64,000 bases of DNA from Phormidium tenue FACHB-1052 (GCF_014696675.1 NZ_JACJQN010000017.1:1-64000); one strand, 5' to 3'. Positions 8,497-16,881 are shown, counted from the first letter of the stretch. The notes: generated from the sequence alone by a model not told the origin. A program made the numbers and translations.

Positions 8497-9096
8497 CTAG
8501 TTGTTTATATGCTGGTACAGCACCTGGGCCGCAGCATCCAGGGTGGGGCCAAATACCAACACCCCCTCCTCGTGCCCTGCCATGATCAAAATGCGGGTTT
8601 GCATCAGGTCGTCATGATCCAACAGCCGCATCATTTCGTAGGCCATCGCCGGGGTGCCGTAGGGAACGCTGGCGGCGGTGGTGGGCAGTACTGCCTGGCC
8701 ACGCTGCCACAGTGGGCGATTGTGAACGTGAATGATTGCTTGAATAGCGCTGCTGTAGTCGTAGAGGGCCGCGTGGGTGAGCGATTCAGACGAGGCCTGA
8801 ATTGGCCCGGTGCAGTGCAGGGTGTTGCGATCGATATCCCAGGCGTCAACGAGGGTGTAGTGGTGGGGAGTGGTTTGAGCCAGGTGCCCGGTTTGGGTGC
8901 CCGACACGGCAAAGCTGCGGGTCGATCGCCTGACGCTGATATTTCCATAGCCAATGCCGTTGGGGTAAAGGCCAATGAGTTGGGCCTGCCAGATGCGATC
9001 GCGCCACTCTATCAATTCCGCCAGCTCCGCTGCTTCTAGGGGCGCACCGATTGTCCAGTCGCTGACGTACTTAATTACCCCTTCGTCAAACGTCAT
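8497..9096 (-). CDS. class II aldolase/adducin-family protein, MtnB-like
   Basis: 199 residues. Class II aldolase fold with NGIGYGNISVRR near the N terminus and metal ligands in the HVH of IIHVHNRPLW and the His of AGHEEGVLVFG. It starts 11 bp after mtnA and is on the same strand, so the two form an operon. It could be methylthioribulose-1-phosphate dehydratase (MtnB, methionine salvage) or the aldolase of the DHAP shunt, which cleaves 5-(methylthio)- or 5-deoxy-ribulose-1-phosphate to DHAP and an aldehyde. No mtnC, mtnD or mtnK is visible nearby, so the choice cannot be settled here. Confidence 0.75.
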   Translation of the reverse strand: MTFDEGVIKYVSDWTIGAPLEAAELAELIEWRDRIWQAQLIGLYPNGIGYGNISVRRSTRSFAVSGTQTGHLAQTTPHHYTLVDAWDIDRNTLHCTGPIQASSESLTHAALYDYSSAIQAIIHVHNRPLWQRGQAVLPTTAASVPYGTPAMAYEMMRLLDHDDLMQTRILIMAGHEEGVLVFGPTLDAAAQVLYQHINN

Positions 9097-9107
9097 GGCG
9101 ATCGCCC

Positions 9108-10211
9108 TTAGGCCATCTCTGGAAACAGGCTCAGCAGCCCAGCCTCCGAGGCTGGACAGATGCCCCGTTCGGTAATCAAGCCCGTCACTAGACGAGCGGG
9201 GGTGACATCAAAGGCGTAGTTGGCGGCGGGGGAAGACTCGGGGCAAATCAGCACCGAGGTGACGCCGTGGGGAGATAGCCCATCGATGTACTTCACTTCA
9301 TCCTGGCTGCGCTGCTCGATGGGAATCTCTTTCACCCCATCTCGCAGGGTCCAGTCAATGGTAGAGGAGGGCAGGGCCACATAGAAGGGCACGCCGTTGT
9401 CGTGGGCGGCTAGAGCTTTAAGGTAGGTGCCAATTTTGTTGGCGACATCGCCCTGGCGGGTGGTGCGATCGGTGCCCACGATCGCCAGATCGACCAGGCC
9501 GTGCTGCATCAGATGGCCCCCGGCATTGTCAGGGATGACGGTGTGCGGCACCCCATGCTGCCCTAGTTCCCAGGCGGTGAGCTTGGCCCCTTGGTTGCGG
9601 GGGCGGGTTTCATCGACCCAAACGTGAACGGGCAGGCCGCGATCGTGGGCGTGGTAAATGGGAGAGGTGGCGGTGCCCCAGTCGACACAGGCCAGCCAGC
9701 CCGCGTTGCAGTGGGTCAAAATGTTGACGGGCTGCCCAGTGCGGGCATAGATGTCTTCGATCAGTTGCACCCCGTGCAGCCCGATCTGGCGGCACTGTTC
9801 TTCGTCGGCAGTGAGGATGGCCTCGGCGTTTTGCCGCAGGCGATCGACTGCTTCTGAGGCTGTTGCTACCTGCTCTAGGGCCTCCATCTGAGAGGTCAAC
9901 GCCCAGTGCAGGTTGACCGCCGTGGGGCGAGTTTGGCCCAGGCTGTGGGCGGCCTGGGTCAAAACGCCGCGAAAGTCTGGCTCAGCAACCGCGTCGAGGG
10001 CCGCCAAATACATGCCCATGGCGGCGGTGGCCCCAATTAGCGGGGCACCGCGTACCACCATGTCTTTGATGGCGTAGGCCGCCTCATCCACCGAAGCCAG
10101 ATCCATCCAGGTGAGCTGGTGGGGCAACTGACGCTGGTCAATCACCTGCACCACGCGAGGATTATCTGGGTGTAAACGAATGCTTCTTGTCGGCTCGCCG
10201 TTAATTTTCAC
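9108..10211 (-). CDS. mtnA: S-methyl-5-thioribose-1-phosphate isomerase
   Basis: 367 residues. Family marks are MVVRGAPLIGATAAMGM, the catalytic Cys in THCNAGWLA, and the eIF2B-like segment TDRTTRQGDVANKIGTYLKA. MtnA opens methylthioribose-1-phosphate to the ribulose form. It also accepts 5-deoxyribose-1-phosphate in the DHAP shunt. It is the first gene of a two-gene operon with the class II aldolase. ATG 10211 gives an N terminus typical of the family. Confidence 0.92.
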   Translation of the reverse strand: MKINGEPTRSIRLHPDNPRVVQVIDQRQLPHQLTWMDLASVDEAAYAIKDMVVRGAPLIGATAAMGMYLAALDAVAEPDFRGVLTQAAHSLGQTRPTAVNLHWALTSQMEALEQVATASEAVDRLRQNAEAILTADEEQCRQIGLHGVQLIEDIYARTGQPVNILTHCNAGWLACVDWGTATSPIYHAHDRGLPVHVWVDETRPRNQGAKLTAWELGQHGVPHTVIPDNAGGHLMQHGLVDLAIVGTDRTTRQGDVANKIGTYLKALAAHDNGVPFYVALPSSTIDWTLRDGVKEIPIEQRSQDEVKYIDGLSPHGVTSVLICPESSPAANYAFDVTPARLVTGLITERGICPASEAGLLSLFPEMA

Positions 10212-10284
10212 AGGCCCGTTCTAGCCCCCAAAATTCCACTGTTTATTATGACAGACCGCAGCGGTAGGTATGGTAGCGGACGGC

Positions 10285-13200
10285 TCATCCTTCCACCGCG
10301 CCCAGGCTTTTGAGGATGGCAATTTCGCTGGGTGAGAGGCCGGTGATGCCGGTGATATTCATTGCTTCGTAGAGGCGATCGGGTCGCAGCACGGCGAGGC
10401 ATTCCCCAGTTTCGATATTCCACAGGCGAATGGTTTCGTCGAGGCTGCAACTGGCCAGCATGGGGTAGCGGCTACCGGGGGCGGGGGTCGGCAGAAAGAG
10501 AACGGCGGTGACGATGGAGGTGTGGCCCTCGATCACCCGCAGGCAATCCCAGGTGGCGACATCCCAGACGCGGATGGTGCGATCGCTGCGACCGCTTACC
10601 AGCAGCGACCCGTCGGGGCTAAAGACTAGCCCGCCGTGAATGCCGGTGTGCCCCTCCAGCTTGCGGAGAAATTCCCCGGTTTCGCTATGCCAGAGCTTGA
10701 TATCGAACAGATTGCCCACGGTAGCCAGCAGCGGCTCGTGGGGGTGAATCGCCACACCCCAGGTATGGCCCTCTTTGCCGCCGCCCACCCGCAGGCTGGC
10801 CCCGGTTTCTACATCCCACCAGCGCAGAGCGCCATCGTTGCCCGCGGTGACGAAGTACTGACCCTGGGGATCGATGGCCATACCAAGAAGATAGGCGTCG
10901 GGGTTGAGCACGATGCTGCGCAGGCATTCGCCCGTGTCGCTATCCCAGTAGCGAATGGTGGCGTCGGAGCTGGTGGCACTGATCAGGTAGCCCTGGGGCG
11001 TGTAGCCAAAGGCCTGAATCCAGGAGTTGTTTTCGCGGCGCAGGATGTAGCGGCAGCGGCCCGTGGCCAGTTCCCAAATCCGCACTTCGCCGTTGAGGCT
11101 GGCGCCGGCCAGCAGGTCGCCCCTGGGGTGAAAGGCCACCTTCCAAACGCTGCCCTCGTAGCCGGTGAAGGTTTGCACGCATTCATCGGCCTCGTTCCAC
11201 AGGCGAATGCTGCCGCCCAGGCCGCCGCTGGCGATCAGATGGCGGTGGGGGTGGCAGGCGATGGAGCGCAGACCGGCGCTGCCGCCTTGGATGGTTTTGA
11301 GGCAGTGGCCGGAGGGGGTGGGGGAGTGGGGGTGTGGGAGGGTGGGAGGGTGGATGGGTGAGGGGGTGGGGGAGTGAGGGGGTGGGGGAGATGGGGAGGA
11401 TGAGGGGGGTGAGGAAGGTGGAAGAGGTGGGGAGGTGAGTGGAGTGGGGGCTTGGATGGTGGTGGTGGGAAAAACCGGGTGGCTGACGTCCCAGAAGCGG
11501 ATGGTTTGGTCGATGCCGATGCTGACGAGGGCTTGGCCGGGAAGCCACTGGCCGTCGGGGGTGTTGCCGTTGATGAAGGCGACGCCCCAGACGCTGTCGG
11601 TGTGGCCGGTGAGGACGGTGAGGCACTGGCCGGTGGCGACATCCCAGAGGCGGAGGGTGCGATCGCTGCTGGCGGTGGCGACCAACTGGCCGTCGGGGCT
11701 GAAGTGAACACCGCAGACTTCGGCGGTGTGGCCGCGCAGGGTGTGGAGGCAGGTGCCGGTGGCGATATCCCAAATTTTGACGGTGTGGTCAAAGCTGGAG
11801 GTGGCGAAGCGATCACCCGCTGGGTGCATGGCCAGTGCCCAGCACATGCCCATGTGCTCGGTCATGGTGTGCAGGCATTCACCGCTGTCGATATCCCAAA
11901 CTTTGGCCAGGCCGTCCTGGCCGCAGCTGACCAGGATGTGGCGGGGCGGTTCGCCGGGGGCCAGGGCGATGGGGTGGGGGGCAAAGGCAATGCCGTTGGC
12001 GGGGCCGCTGTGGCCGGTGAGCGATCGCAGCACCTCCCCCGTGCGCCAGTTCCACAGCAGAATGGAGCGACTGGTGTCGCCCAAACTGCCCGCTAGCACA
12101 TTGCCGTCGGGGCTAAAGGCCAGCCCCCAGGGGTGGTCGTAGTGCCAGGTTTGCAGGCAGTGGCCAGTGGCCATATTCCAAAATTTGACGCCTGTATCCA
12201 TGCTGCCGCTGACCAGCACTTGCCCATCTGGGCTAAAGGCCAGGGCAAAGATGTAGGTGCTGTGGGCCTGCATGATGAAGACTGGCAGCCCGGTAGAGGC
12301 TTGCCACACCTGCACCATGCCGTCTTCGCCGCCCATGGCAATGAAGTCACCGTCGGCACTGGCAACTAAGGCGTTGGGGTGGGGCACGGGCTCGGCAAAG
12401 CGGCAGGCCATCAGGTTGGCGTGGGCCAGGTTAACCCGGTGCAGGGGCGTCTTTTGCAGGCCGGCCTGGCGAATGGTTAGCCCCGAGAGGTCGTAGCCAG
12501 TGAGGTCGAGCTTGAGGTGGCACATCAGGTTGAGCAGGTTGCCAACCCCGTAGCTATAGCTCTGGGTAAAGGTTTGCCGCAGCAGGGCCAAGAGCTGCCG
12601 CATCTGGCGATCGAGGGCAGCGGTCGAGTTGAAGCGGGCGCAGAGGTTTTGGGCAATGGGCTGCAAAATCAGCCGGGTTTGACTGTCGCGAATGTATTCT
12701 TTGGCGGTGGCTTTGACCAGGGCGTAGCGGTCAATCAGTAGCCCCTCTGCTGGGGCTATCTGGGGCATGGCGATGATCTCGTCGCTGATTTGATCAATCA
12801 GGCGCTCGGTCACGTACTCCATCACCACGGGCTGTTGGGTAAAGCGGGCCTGTTTTTGCTCGATCAGGCTGCGCCGGGCCAGCGACTCCAGGGTTTCGAG
12901 CAGGCGCTGCTTGGGAATGGCGGGCACAATGTCGGTCTGCAAATCGGCGATCGTCACCCAGTCACGGGCGATCGCTAGCCAGGCCATGATCTGCTGCTCC
13001 AGGGGCGCAAGGCGCTGGTACTGCTGGTCGAGCAGGCGGCGAATGCCGTTAAAAACGGTGGTTTCTTCCTGAACAAAAGCATCGACATCGCCGCCAAACA
13101 GCTCGCGGATGGAGGTGGCCACGATCTTGAGCGCCAGCGGGTTGCCGCTGTAGCTGTCGATCAGGCGATCGCGACCCTGGGGCGATCGCGACAGCCCAAT

Positions 13201-14358
13201 CGCGTCAAAAATCTGGTCAGTATCCGCTGGTGGCAGGCCGGGCAGGGTGAGCGATCGCACCGGCAGCGTCGCCCCCTCCATGTCTGCCAGCACTGAGGGC
13301 TTTTCGCGGCTGGTTAGCACCACACAGCTCTGGTGGGGCAGCTCACCCACCTGGCGCAGCAGCTCACCGTAGGCTTCGTAACCTTCACGAAATGCCCCGG
13401 TCAATTTGCCCTCTTGCAGCAGGGTTTCGCCGTTGTCGAGCACCAGCAGACACCGTTGCTGCCGCAGGTAGTGCATTAATCGAGAGAGCAGGGGCGCGAT
13501 CGCCAGCGTCGAAGGGCTTTCCTGCTGACCCGAGAGTACCTGAATCAGATCGCTCAGCAGCAGCTCCAGGGGTGGGGCGTTGCGGAGGGTGCGCCAGATG
13601 ATGGCGGAGAAGGGGGGAAGGGTGGATGGGTAGGGGGTGGATGGGTGGGAGGGTAAGGGGGTAGGCGAGTGGGAGGGTAAGGGGGTAGGCGAGTGGGAGG
13701 GTAGGTAGGTAGAGAGGGAATTTGCTGCCTGGTTTTCTAAGGCATCGGCTTTTGGCTGACTCATCCACCCATCCACCCATCTACCCTCCCACCCATTCAC
13801 CCATTCACCCTCCCACTCACTCAACCGCTGCGCCAGCTTCACCGACAGCGCGGTCTTGCCAATGCCGCCCATGCCGAGGATAGCGACTAGACGGCAGCGA
13901 TCGCGCCCGATCCACTCCGCCAGGGTATCTAGTTCACGAGTGCGTCCGTAGAAGAGGGAGGCGTCGATGGCTTCGCCCCAGTCGAGGGTGAGGGGGGTGG
14001 GGGGTGAAGGGGTGGATGGGTGAGGGGTAGGGGGTGAGGGGGTGAGGGGGTGGAATGGCGCTGGGTTTTCGGATTGGAGGGGCTCGCCAGGGTTGGGGTG
14101 TTGGTAGTCGGTGCGCTCTAGGAGCAGGTCGAAGGCGGCGAAAAATTGGTCGAGGGTTTGTTTGTCGACGCCGTTTTGGCGGTCGAGTACGCGGGTGACG
14201 GTGCTGAGGGCGAGGCGGGTGCGATCGCTAATTTCTTCGAGGGTGAAGCGATCGCCGTTGTTGAGGGTGGCCTCCAGTTGGCGGCGGGCTGCATCTAGTT
14301 TGCGCTGGCCCGTTAGTGATAAAACAACTCCCCGGCGACGGCTCTTTTTGGCGGGCAT
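10285..14358 (-). CDS. HTH-NB-ARC STAND ATPase with WD40 repeats
   Basis: 1357 residues. Order: N-terminal helix-turn-helix-like region (about 1-85, FTLEEISDRTRLALSTVTRVL), a Pro/Thr/His linker (about 100-123), NB-ARC ATPase with Walker A GMGGIGKT (162-169), a helical and winged-helix part, a pentapeptide-like stretch (LTGYDLSGLTIRQAGL), then more than a dozen WD40 blades (FSPDG...W repeats). Such proteins act as signal-sensing switches, some in antiphage defence, but the ligand is unknown. About 70 residues just after the Walker A helix (about 180-249) are encoded by a dispersed DNA repeat; normally this gap is only a few residues. A second Pro/Ser-rich insert (DNA 11308-11470) separates WD40 blades. 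It stands alone. Confidence 0.85.
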   Translation of the reverse strand: MPAKKSRRRGVVLSLTGQRKLDAARRQLEATLNNGDRFTLEEISDRTRLALSTVTRVLDRQNGVDKQTLDQFFAAFDLLLERTDYQHPNPGEPLQSENPAPFHPLTPSPPTPHPSTPSPPTPLTLDWGEAIDASLFYGRTRELDTLAEWIGRDRCRLVAILGMGGIGKTALSVKLAQRLSEWEGEWVNGWEGRWVDGWMSQPKADALENQAANSLSTYLPSHSPTPLPSHSPTPLPSHPSTPYPSTLPPFSAIIWRTLRNAPPLELLLSDLIQVLSGQQESPSTLAIAPLLSRLMHYLRQQRCLLVLDNGETLLQEGKLTGAFREGYEAYGELLRQVGELPHQSCVVLTSREKPSVLADMEGATLPVRSLTLPGLPPADTDQIFDAIGLSRSPQGRDRLIDSYSGNPLALKIVATSIRELFGGDVDAFVQEETTVFNGIRRLLDQQYQRLAPLEQQIMAWLAIARDWVTIADLQTDIVPAIPKQRLLETLESLARRSLIEQKQARFTQQPVVMEYVTERLIDQISDEIIAMPQIAPAEGLLIDRYALVKATAKEYIRDSQTRLILQPIAQNLCARFNSTAALDRQMRQLLALLRQTFTQSYSYGVGNLLNLMCHLKLDLTGYDLSGLTIRQAGLQKTPLHRVNLAHANLMACRFAEPVPHPNALVASADGDFIAMGGEDGMVQVWQASTGLPVFIMQAHSTYIFALAFSPDGQVLVSGSMDTGVKFWNMATGHCLQTWHYDHPWGLAFSPDGNVLAGSLGDTSRSILLWNWRTGEVLRSLTGHSGPANGIAFAPHPIALAPGEPPRHILVSCGQDGLAKVWDIDSGECLHTMTEHMGMCWALAMHPAGDRFATSSFDHTVKIWDIATGTCLHTLRGHTAEVCGVHFSPDGQLVATASSDRTLRLWDVATGQCLTVLTGHTDSVWGVAFINGNTPDGQWLPGQALVSIGIDQTIRFWDVSHPVFPTTTIQAPTPLTSPPLPPSSPPSSSPSPPPPHSPTPSPIHPPTLPHPHSPTPSGHCLKTIQGGSAGLRSIACHPHRHLIASGGLGGSIRLWNEADECVQTFTGYEGSVWKVAFHPRGDLLAGASLNGEVRIWELATGRCRYILRRENNSWIQAFGYTPQGYLISATSSDATIRYWDSDTGECLRSIVLNPDAYLLGMAIDPQGQYFVTAGNDGALRWWDVETGASLRVGGGKEGHTWGVAIHPHEPLLATVGNLFDIKLWHSETGEFLRKLEGHTGIHGGLVFSPDGSLLVSGRSDRTIRVWDVATWDCLRVIEGHTSIVTAVLFLPTPAPGSRYPMLASCSLDETIRLWNIETGECLAVLRPDRLYEAMNITGITGLSPSEIAILKSLGAVEG
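11308..11470. repeat. G-rich low-complexity insert in the WD40 region
   Basis: The plus strand is almost pure purine with T (runs such as GGGTGGGGGAGTGGGGG). It is read on the minus strand as a Pro/Ser/Thr/His linker between two WD40 blades. It shares its composition and short motifs (GGTGGATGGGTG) with the arms of the palindromic element at 13612-13821 but lacks its core. A similar short stretch at 13990-14058 encodes the linker before the NB-ARC domain. Confidence 0.6.
13612..13821. repeat. dispersed palindromic element inside the NB-ARC domain
   Basis: A G-rich arm (about 13612-13719) and a C-rich arm (about 13768-13815) are roughly reverse complementary, built from GGTGGATGGGTGG-type units. 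They flank a unique 48-base core at 13720-13767. That core matches the reverse complement of 15931-15978 at 41 of 48 positions by my alignment. Within the G-rich arm a 24-bp unit is tandemly duplicated (13647-13670, 13671-13694), read as repeats of SHSPTPLP. The whole insert is about 210 bp, a multiple of three, and keeps the host gene open. Confidence 0.75.
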
Positions 14359-14820
14359 AGCGGGTCAAGGTGGGTCAAAGAATGACAGGTCAGCAATACG
14401 GTCAACAGCAAGCCCAAGAATGTTACTTATTTTACGTCAGTTAACCGAGATAAGTTCGAGTTAAGCCTGGGCTAGGGCGATGGCCTAGGGCCGGTCTTGA
14501 CCCTCGTACCACCCTGGATGAGCCGCCCCTTGGGCGAACCCGACTAACTCAAAACTGACGCTTAACTGAGGGGGCTAAGTAGTTGCCTAACTATCCGTAT
14601 CTTCTCTGGTGACAGCGGGGCTTTCTGACGATATTGGGGACATGGTTGAACACCAGCCAAGTTGAGTGAACCAGGGGCTAGCAACTGGCCGTGAAAAGGT
14701 TGCTTTCCCTGGCTGACTCAATGCTTTGCTTCCCATTCCCGATCGGGAATGCCCCTGGCGGTGCTGCCGCTGCCCAGGTTGCAGAACCGCCTTCACGACT
14801 TGCTGTAAGGAGAACCCCCC
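14359..14820. other. intergenic region between divergent STAND and cupin genes
   Basis: About 460 bases containing the upstream regions of both genes. Visible features are a perfect 18-bp palindrome (14734-14751) and the Shine-Dalgarno of the cupin gene. A minus-strand frame at 14587-14844 has no domain and is not accepted. Confidence 0.4.
14734..14751. promoter_or_regulatory. perfect 18-bp palindrome upstream of the cupin gene
   Basis: CATTCCCGATCGGGAATG reads identically on both strands, 70-87 bp upstream of the cupin start. The spacing and symmetry suit a dimeric repressor site. No adjacent regulator gene is present except the HTH-bearing STAND protein transcribed divergently. The regulatory role is inferred. 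Confidence 0.4.
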
Positions 14821-15273
14821 ATGACCATTACCCTGCAACGCCAACGCCCGGTTTTCTTAGGTGCCGATGAGGGTCGAGCCTATCAAATGCTGACCCACAC
14901 TGTGGTTCGCAAAGTCACGACCGTAGACACCAACGGCTACTACGCCCTAGCTGAACTTACCGATACCGCTGGATCGGGTGCCCCTCTGCACAGCCACCCC
15001 TGGGAAGAGACCTTCTACATTCTCGAAGGGGAGCTAGAGGTGCAAATTGGCAACCAGCAGCAAGTCTGCACGGTGGGCAGTGTGGCCCATGTGCCAGCCA
15101 ATGCGGTGCACAGCTTCAAGATTCTCTCCCCGGTGGCGCGCGCCCTGCTTTTGATCGCCCCCGCCTCCGCCGAAGCGTTTTATCTCGAAGTGGGCGATCG
15201 CGTCTCCGACCTCGAAACCGACATGGAAACCATGCAAGAAATCTGCGCCAAATACGGCCTGCAACTGCGCTAA
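14821..15273 (+). CDS. cupin-domain protein
   Basis: 150 residues, a single cupin barrel. Motif 1 is GAPLHSHPWEETFYILEGELEV (His, His, Glu ligands) and motif 2 lies around HVPANAVHSF. The shape matches small metal-binding cupins of the quercetinase/polyketide-cyclase type. The C terminus (YLEVGDRVSDLET) is helical. A clear Shine-Dalgarno TAAGGAG (14806-14812) sits 8 bases before ATG. Co-directional with the VOC-like gene 130 bp downstream. Substrate unknown. Confidence 0.8.
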   Translation: MTITLQRQRPVFLGADEGRAYQMLTHTVVRKVTTVDTNGYYALAELTDTAGSGAPLHSHPWEETFYILEGELEVQIGNQQQVCTVGSVAHVPANAVHSFKILSPVARALLLIAPASAEAFYLEVGDRVSDLETDMETMQEICAKYGLQLR

Positions 15274-15405
15274 CTCGCCCACTGCTCAGCAGGTGAAGTC
15301 TAGTGAGAACGACCCAAAAGGTCAGATGTCAAGCCTGCCGCGCATTGCCTTCATTTTTCGTTCTTAAATTTTCGTTCTTTTGCTCTACAAACCCAGGAGA
15401 TTTCG

Positions 15406-15888
15406 ATGATTCACCACATTTCTGTCAGCGCTAACGACCCACTCCACGTGGCCACCGTCATGGCCGAAATTTTTCAGGGCTACGTGATTCCCTTTCCGCC
15501 AAACCCCGGCAGCTACATCACCTTGGCGGCGGATGACTTTGGCACCGCGATCGAGGTCTACCCCACCGGATCCGAAATTTTCCCCGACAGTCACCAGGGG
15601 CAGGCAGGGTTTCAGCTAAATCCGCAGTCGTCTCAGTACTCCGCGTTTCACGCCGCTATTTCGGTGCCCATGAGCCTTGAAGAAATTGAGCGAATTGGCG
15701 ATCGCGAAGGCTGGCGGGTGCTCTTTGCCGACCGCGACGGCCTATTTGACGTGGTCGAATTTTGGGTCGAAAACCGGCTCATGCTAGAGCTGCTCACCCC
15801 AGCCATGGCTGCCAAATACCAGGCCGTCTTCAGCCCCGAGCATCTGCCCGCCCTAGTCGATCAGTTCGCCCTCGCCACGGCCCGCTAG
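15406..15888 (+). CDS. VOC (glyoxalase/dioxygenase fold)-like protein
   Basis: 160 residues beginning MIHHISVSANDPLHVA, typical of a vicinal-oxygen-chelate first strand, with a second half containing HAAISVPMSLEEIERIG and VVEFWVENRLMLELLT. Potential ligands are His4, the His in FHAAIS and Glu in the last strand. AGGAG (15395-15399) precedes ATG at a good distance. Function unknown; it may act with the preceding cupin on a small organic substrate, which is inferred only from proximity. Confidence 0.6.
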   Translation: MIHHISVSANDPLHVATVMAEIFQGYVIPFPPNPGSYITLAADDFGTAIEVYPTGSEIFPDSHQGQAGFQLNPQSSQYSAFHAAISVPMSLEEIERIGDREGWRVLFADRDGLFDVVEFWVENRLMLELLTPAMAAKYQAVFSPEHLPALVDQFALATAR

Positions 15889-15899
15889 TCCAGCGATTG

Positions 15900-16033
15900 A
15901 GGGAGTGGGAGGGTAAATGGTGTAGACGGGTGGATGAGTCTGCCAGGAGCCGATGTCTTACAAACCCAAGCAGCAAATCCCCTCCCCACCCATCCACCCA
16001 TCTACCCATCCACCCTCCCACCCATCCACCCCC
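15900..16033. repeat. dispersed palindromic element, intergenic copy
   Basis: A G-rich arm (about 15900-15940), a 48-base core (15931-15978) and a long C-rich arm of CCACCCATC-type units (15979-16032). The arms are approximately complementary. The core is the reverse complement of the core at 13720-13767 with 7 mismatches. It lies between the VOC-like gene and the DUF5602-like gene and ends just before that gene's Shine-Dalgarno. Confidence 0.75.
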
Positions 16034-16044
16034 AAGGAGCCCCC

Positions 16045-16164
16045 ATGCGTCCCTTTTAAACTCTGCTCTACAGCACTGCTGCTGCTTTAGTCCTGCTCTC
16101 CGCCAATGGCTACTCTCAAGTTTCAAGCCTAACCCTGGAACGCGACCCCCAGCCGATCGCAGGC
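16045..16164 (+). pseudogene. broken signal-peptide start of the DUF5602-like gene
   Basis: AAGGAG (16034-16039 region) followed by ATG 16045 reads MRPF, then TAA (16057-16059), then TLLYSTAAALVLLSANG and on in frame into the downstream gene without another stop. The segment is a textbook secretion signal apart from codon 5. A single change AAA to TAA would explain it. Either the gene has lost export or the base is a sequencing error. Confidence 0.7.
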
Positions 16165-16878
16165 ATGGCCTCGGCCTCTGAAGACGACACCACCCAGCCC
16201 GCTGTGATCGAAGGCGAGCCCCAGCCCCTGGGCAACGGCACGGTGCGCTCCTATGTGGCGCTGGATGACCAAAACCATCCCCAAGAGGTGGGGGTGATCT
16301 TCACGGCGGCGGCCCTGGCCGGGCTGCCCCAGGATGGCACCGAACTCCTCTTGCCGCTGCCCTTTCAGGCTGAATCGACGGCGATCGACCACATTGCCCT
16401 TGACTGGCGGCCCCACGGTCACCCCCCTGAGCCCATCTACGGCGATGCCCACTTCGATATTCACGCCTACACCATCAGCCCTGAAGAGCGCGAGGCCATT
16501 ACCGCCCAGGGGGCCGACCTGGAGAAAGCCTACAAAACTCCGGCCCCAGAGTATATTCCGGCAGGCTACGTGATGGCTCCCGACAGTGCTGAACCCCGCA
16601 TGGGTGCCCACTGGGCCGACCCCACGGCAGCGGAGTTTCAGGGCCACCCCCACGGCTTTGACCACACGCTGATCTACGGGTTTTATGAGGGAGCGATCGC
16701 CTTTATCGAGCCCATGGTGTCCTTCGACTTTCTCGCCAGCCAGCAAGACTTTGAAGGGGATTTCGCTCTCCCCCAAAGCTATGCCAAGCCAGGGCTTTAC
16801 CCCACCCGCTACCGCATCACCTACAACGAAGTCACTCAGACTTACACCGTGGCGCTGACCGATTTTTGGCAGCCATAG
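16165..16878 (+). CDS. DUF5602/TTHB210-like protein, 5'-truncated
   Basis: 237 residues from the first ATG after the nonsense codon. The body has YVALDDQNHPQEVGVIF, a PHGHPPEPIYGDAHFDIHAY His-rich segment and a second His cluster MGAHWADPTAAEFQGHPHGFDH. This pattern fits the TTHB210-like/DUF5602 proteins, usually exported and possibly metal-binding. The natural start is at 16045 with a signal peptide, but a TAA interrupts it, so the product from 16165 would stay in the cytoplasm. No obvious Shine-Dalgarno precedes 16165. Confidence 0.7.
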   Translation: MASASEDDTTQPAVIEGEPQPLGNGTVRSYVALDDQNHPQEVGVIFTAAALAGLPQDGTELLLPLPFQAESTAIDHIALDWRPHGHPPEPIYGDAHFDIHAYTISPEEREAITAQGADLEKAYKTPAPEYIPAGYVMAPDSAEPRMGAHWADPTAAEFQGHPHGFDHTLIYGFYEGAIAFIEPMVSFDFLASQQDFEGDFALPQSYAKPGLYPTRYRITYNEVTQTYTVALTDFWQP

Positions 16879-16881
16879 GAA

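Noticed and set aside
11452..12096. Plus-strand frame opposite the WD40 region
   Set aside because: Antisense shadow of WD40 repeats; no domain and no ribosome site.
13647..13694. Possible CRISPR-like or minisatellite array
   Set aside because: Only two adjacent 24-bp units without spacers, inside a coding sequence.
15762..16181. 139-residue frame through the palindromic element
   Set aside because: Runs out of the VOC-like gene in another frame and through the repeat; Pro/His-rich content comes from the C-rich arm.
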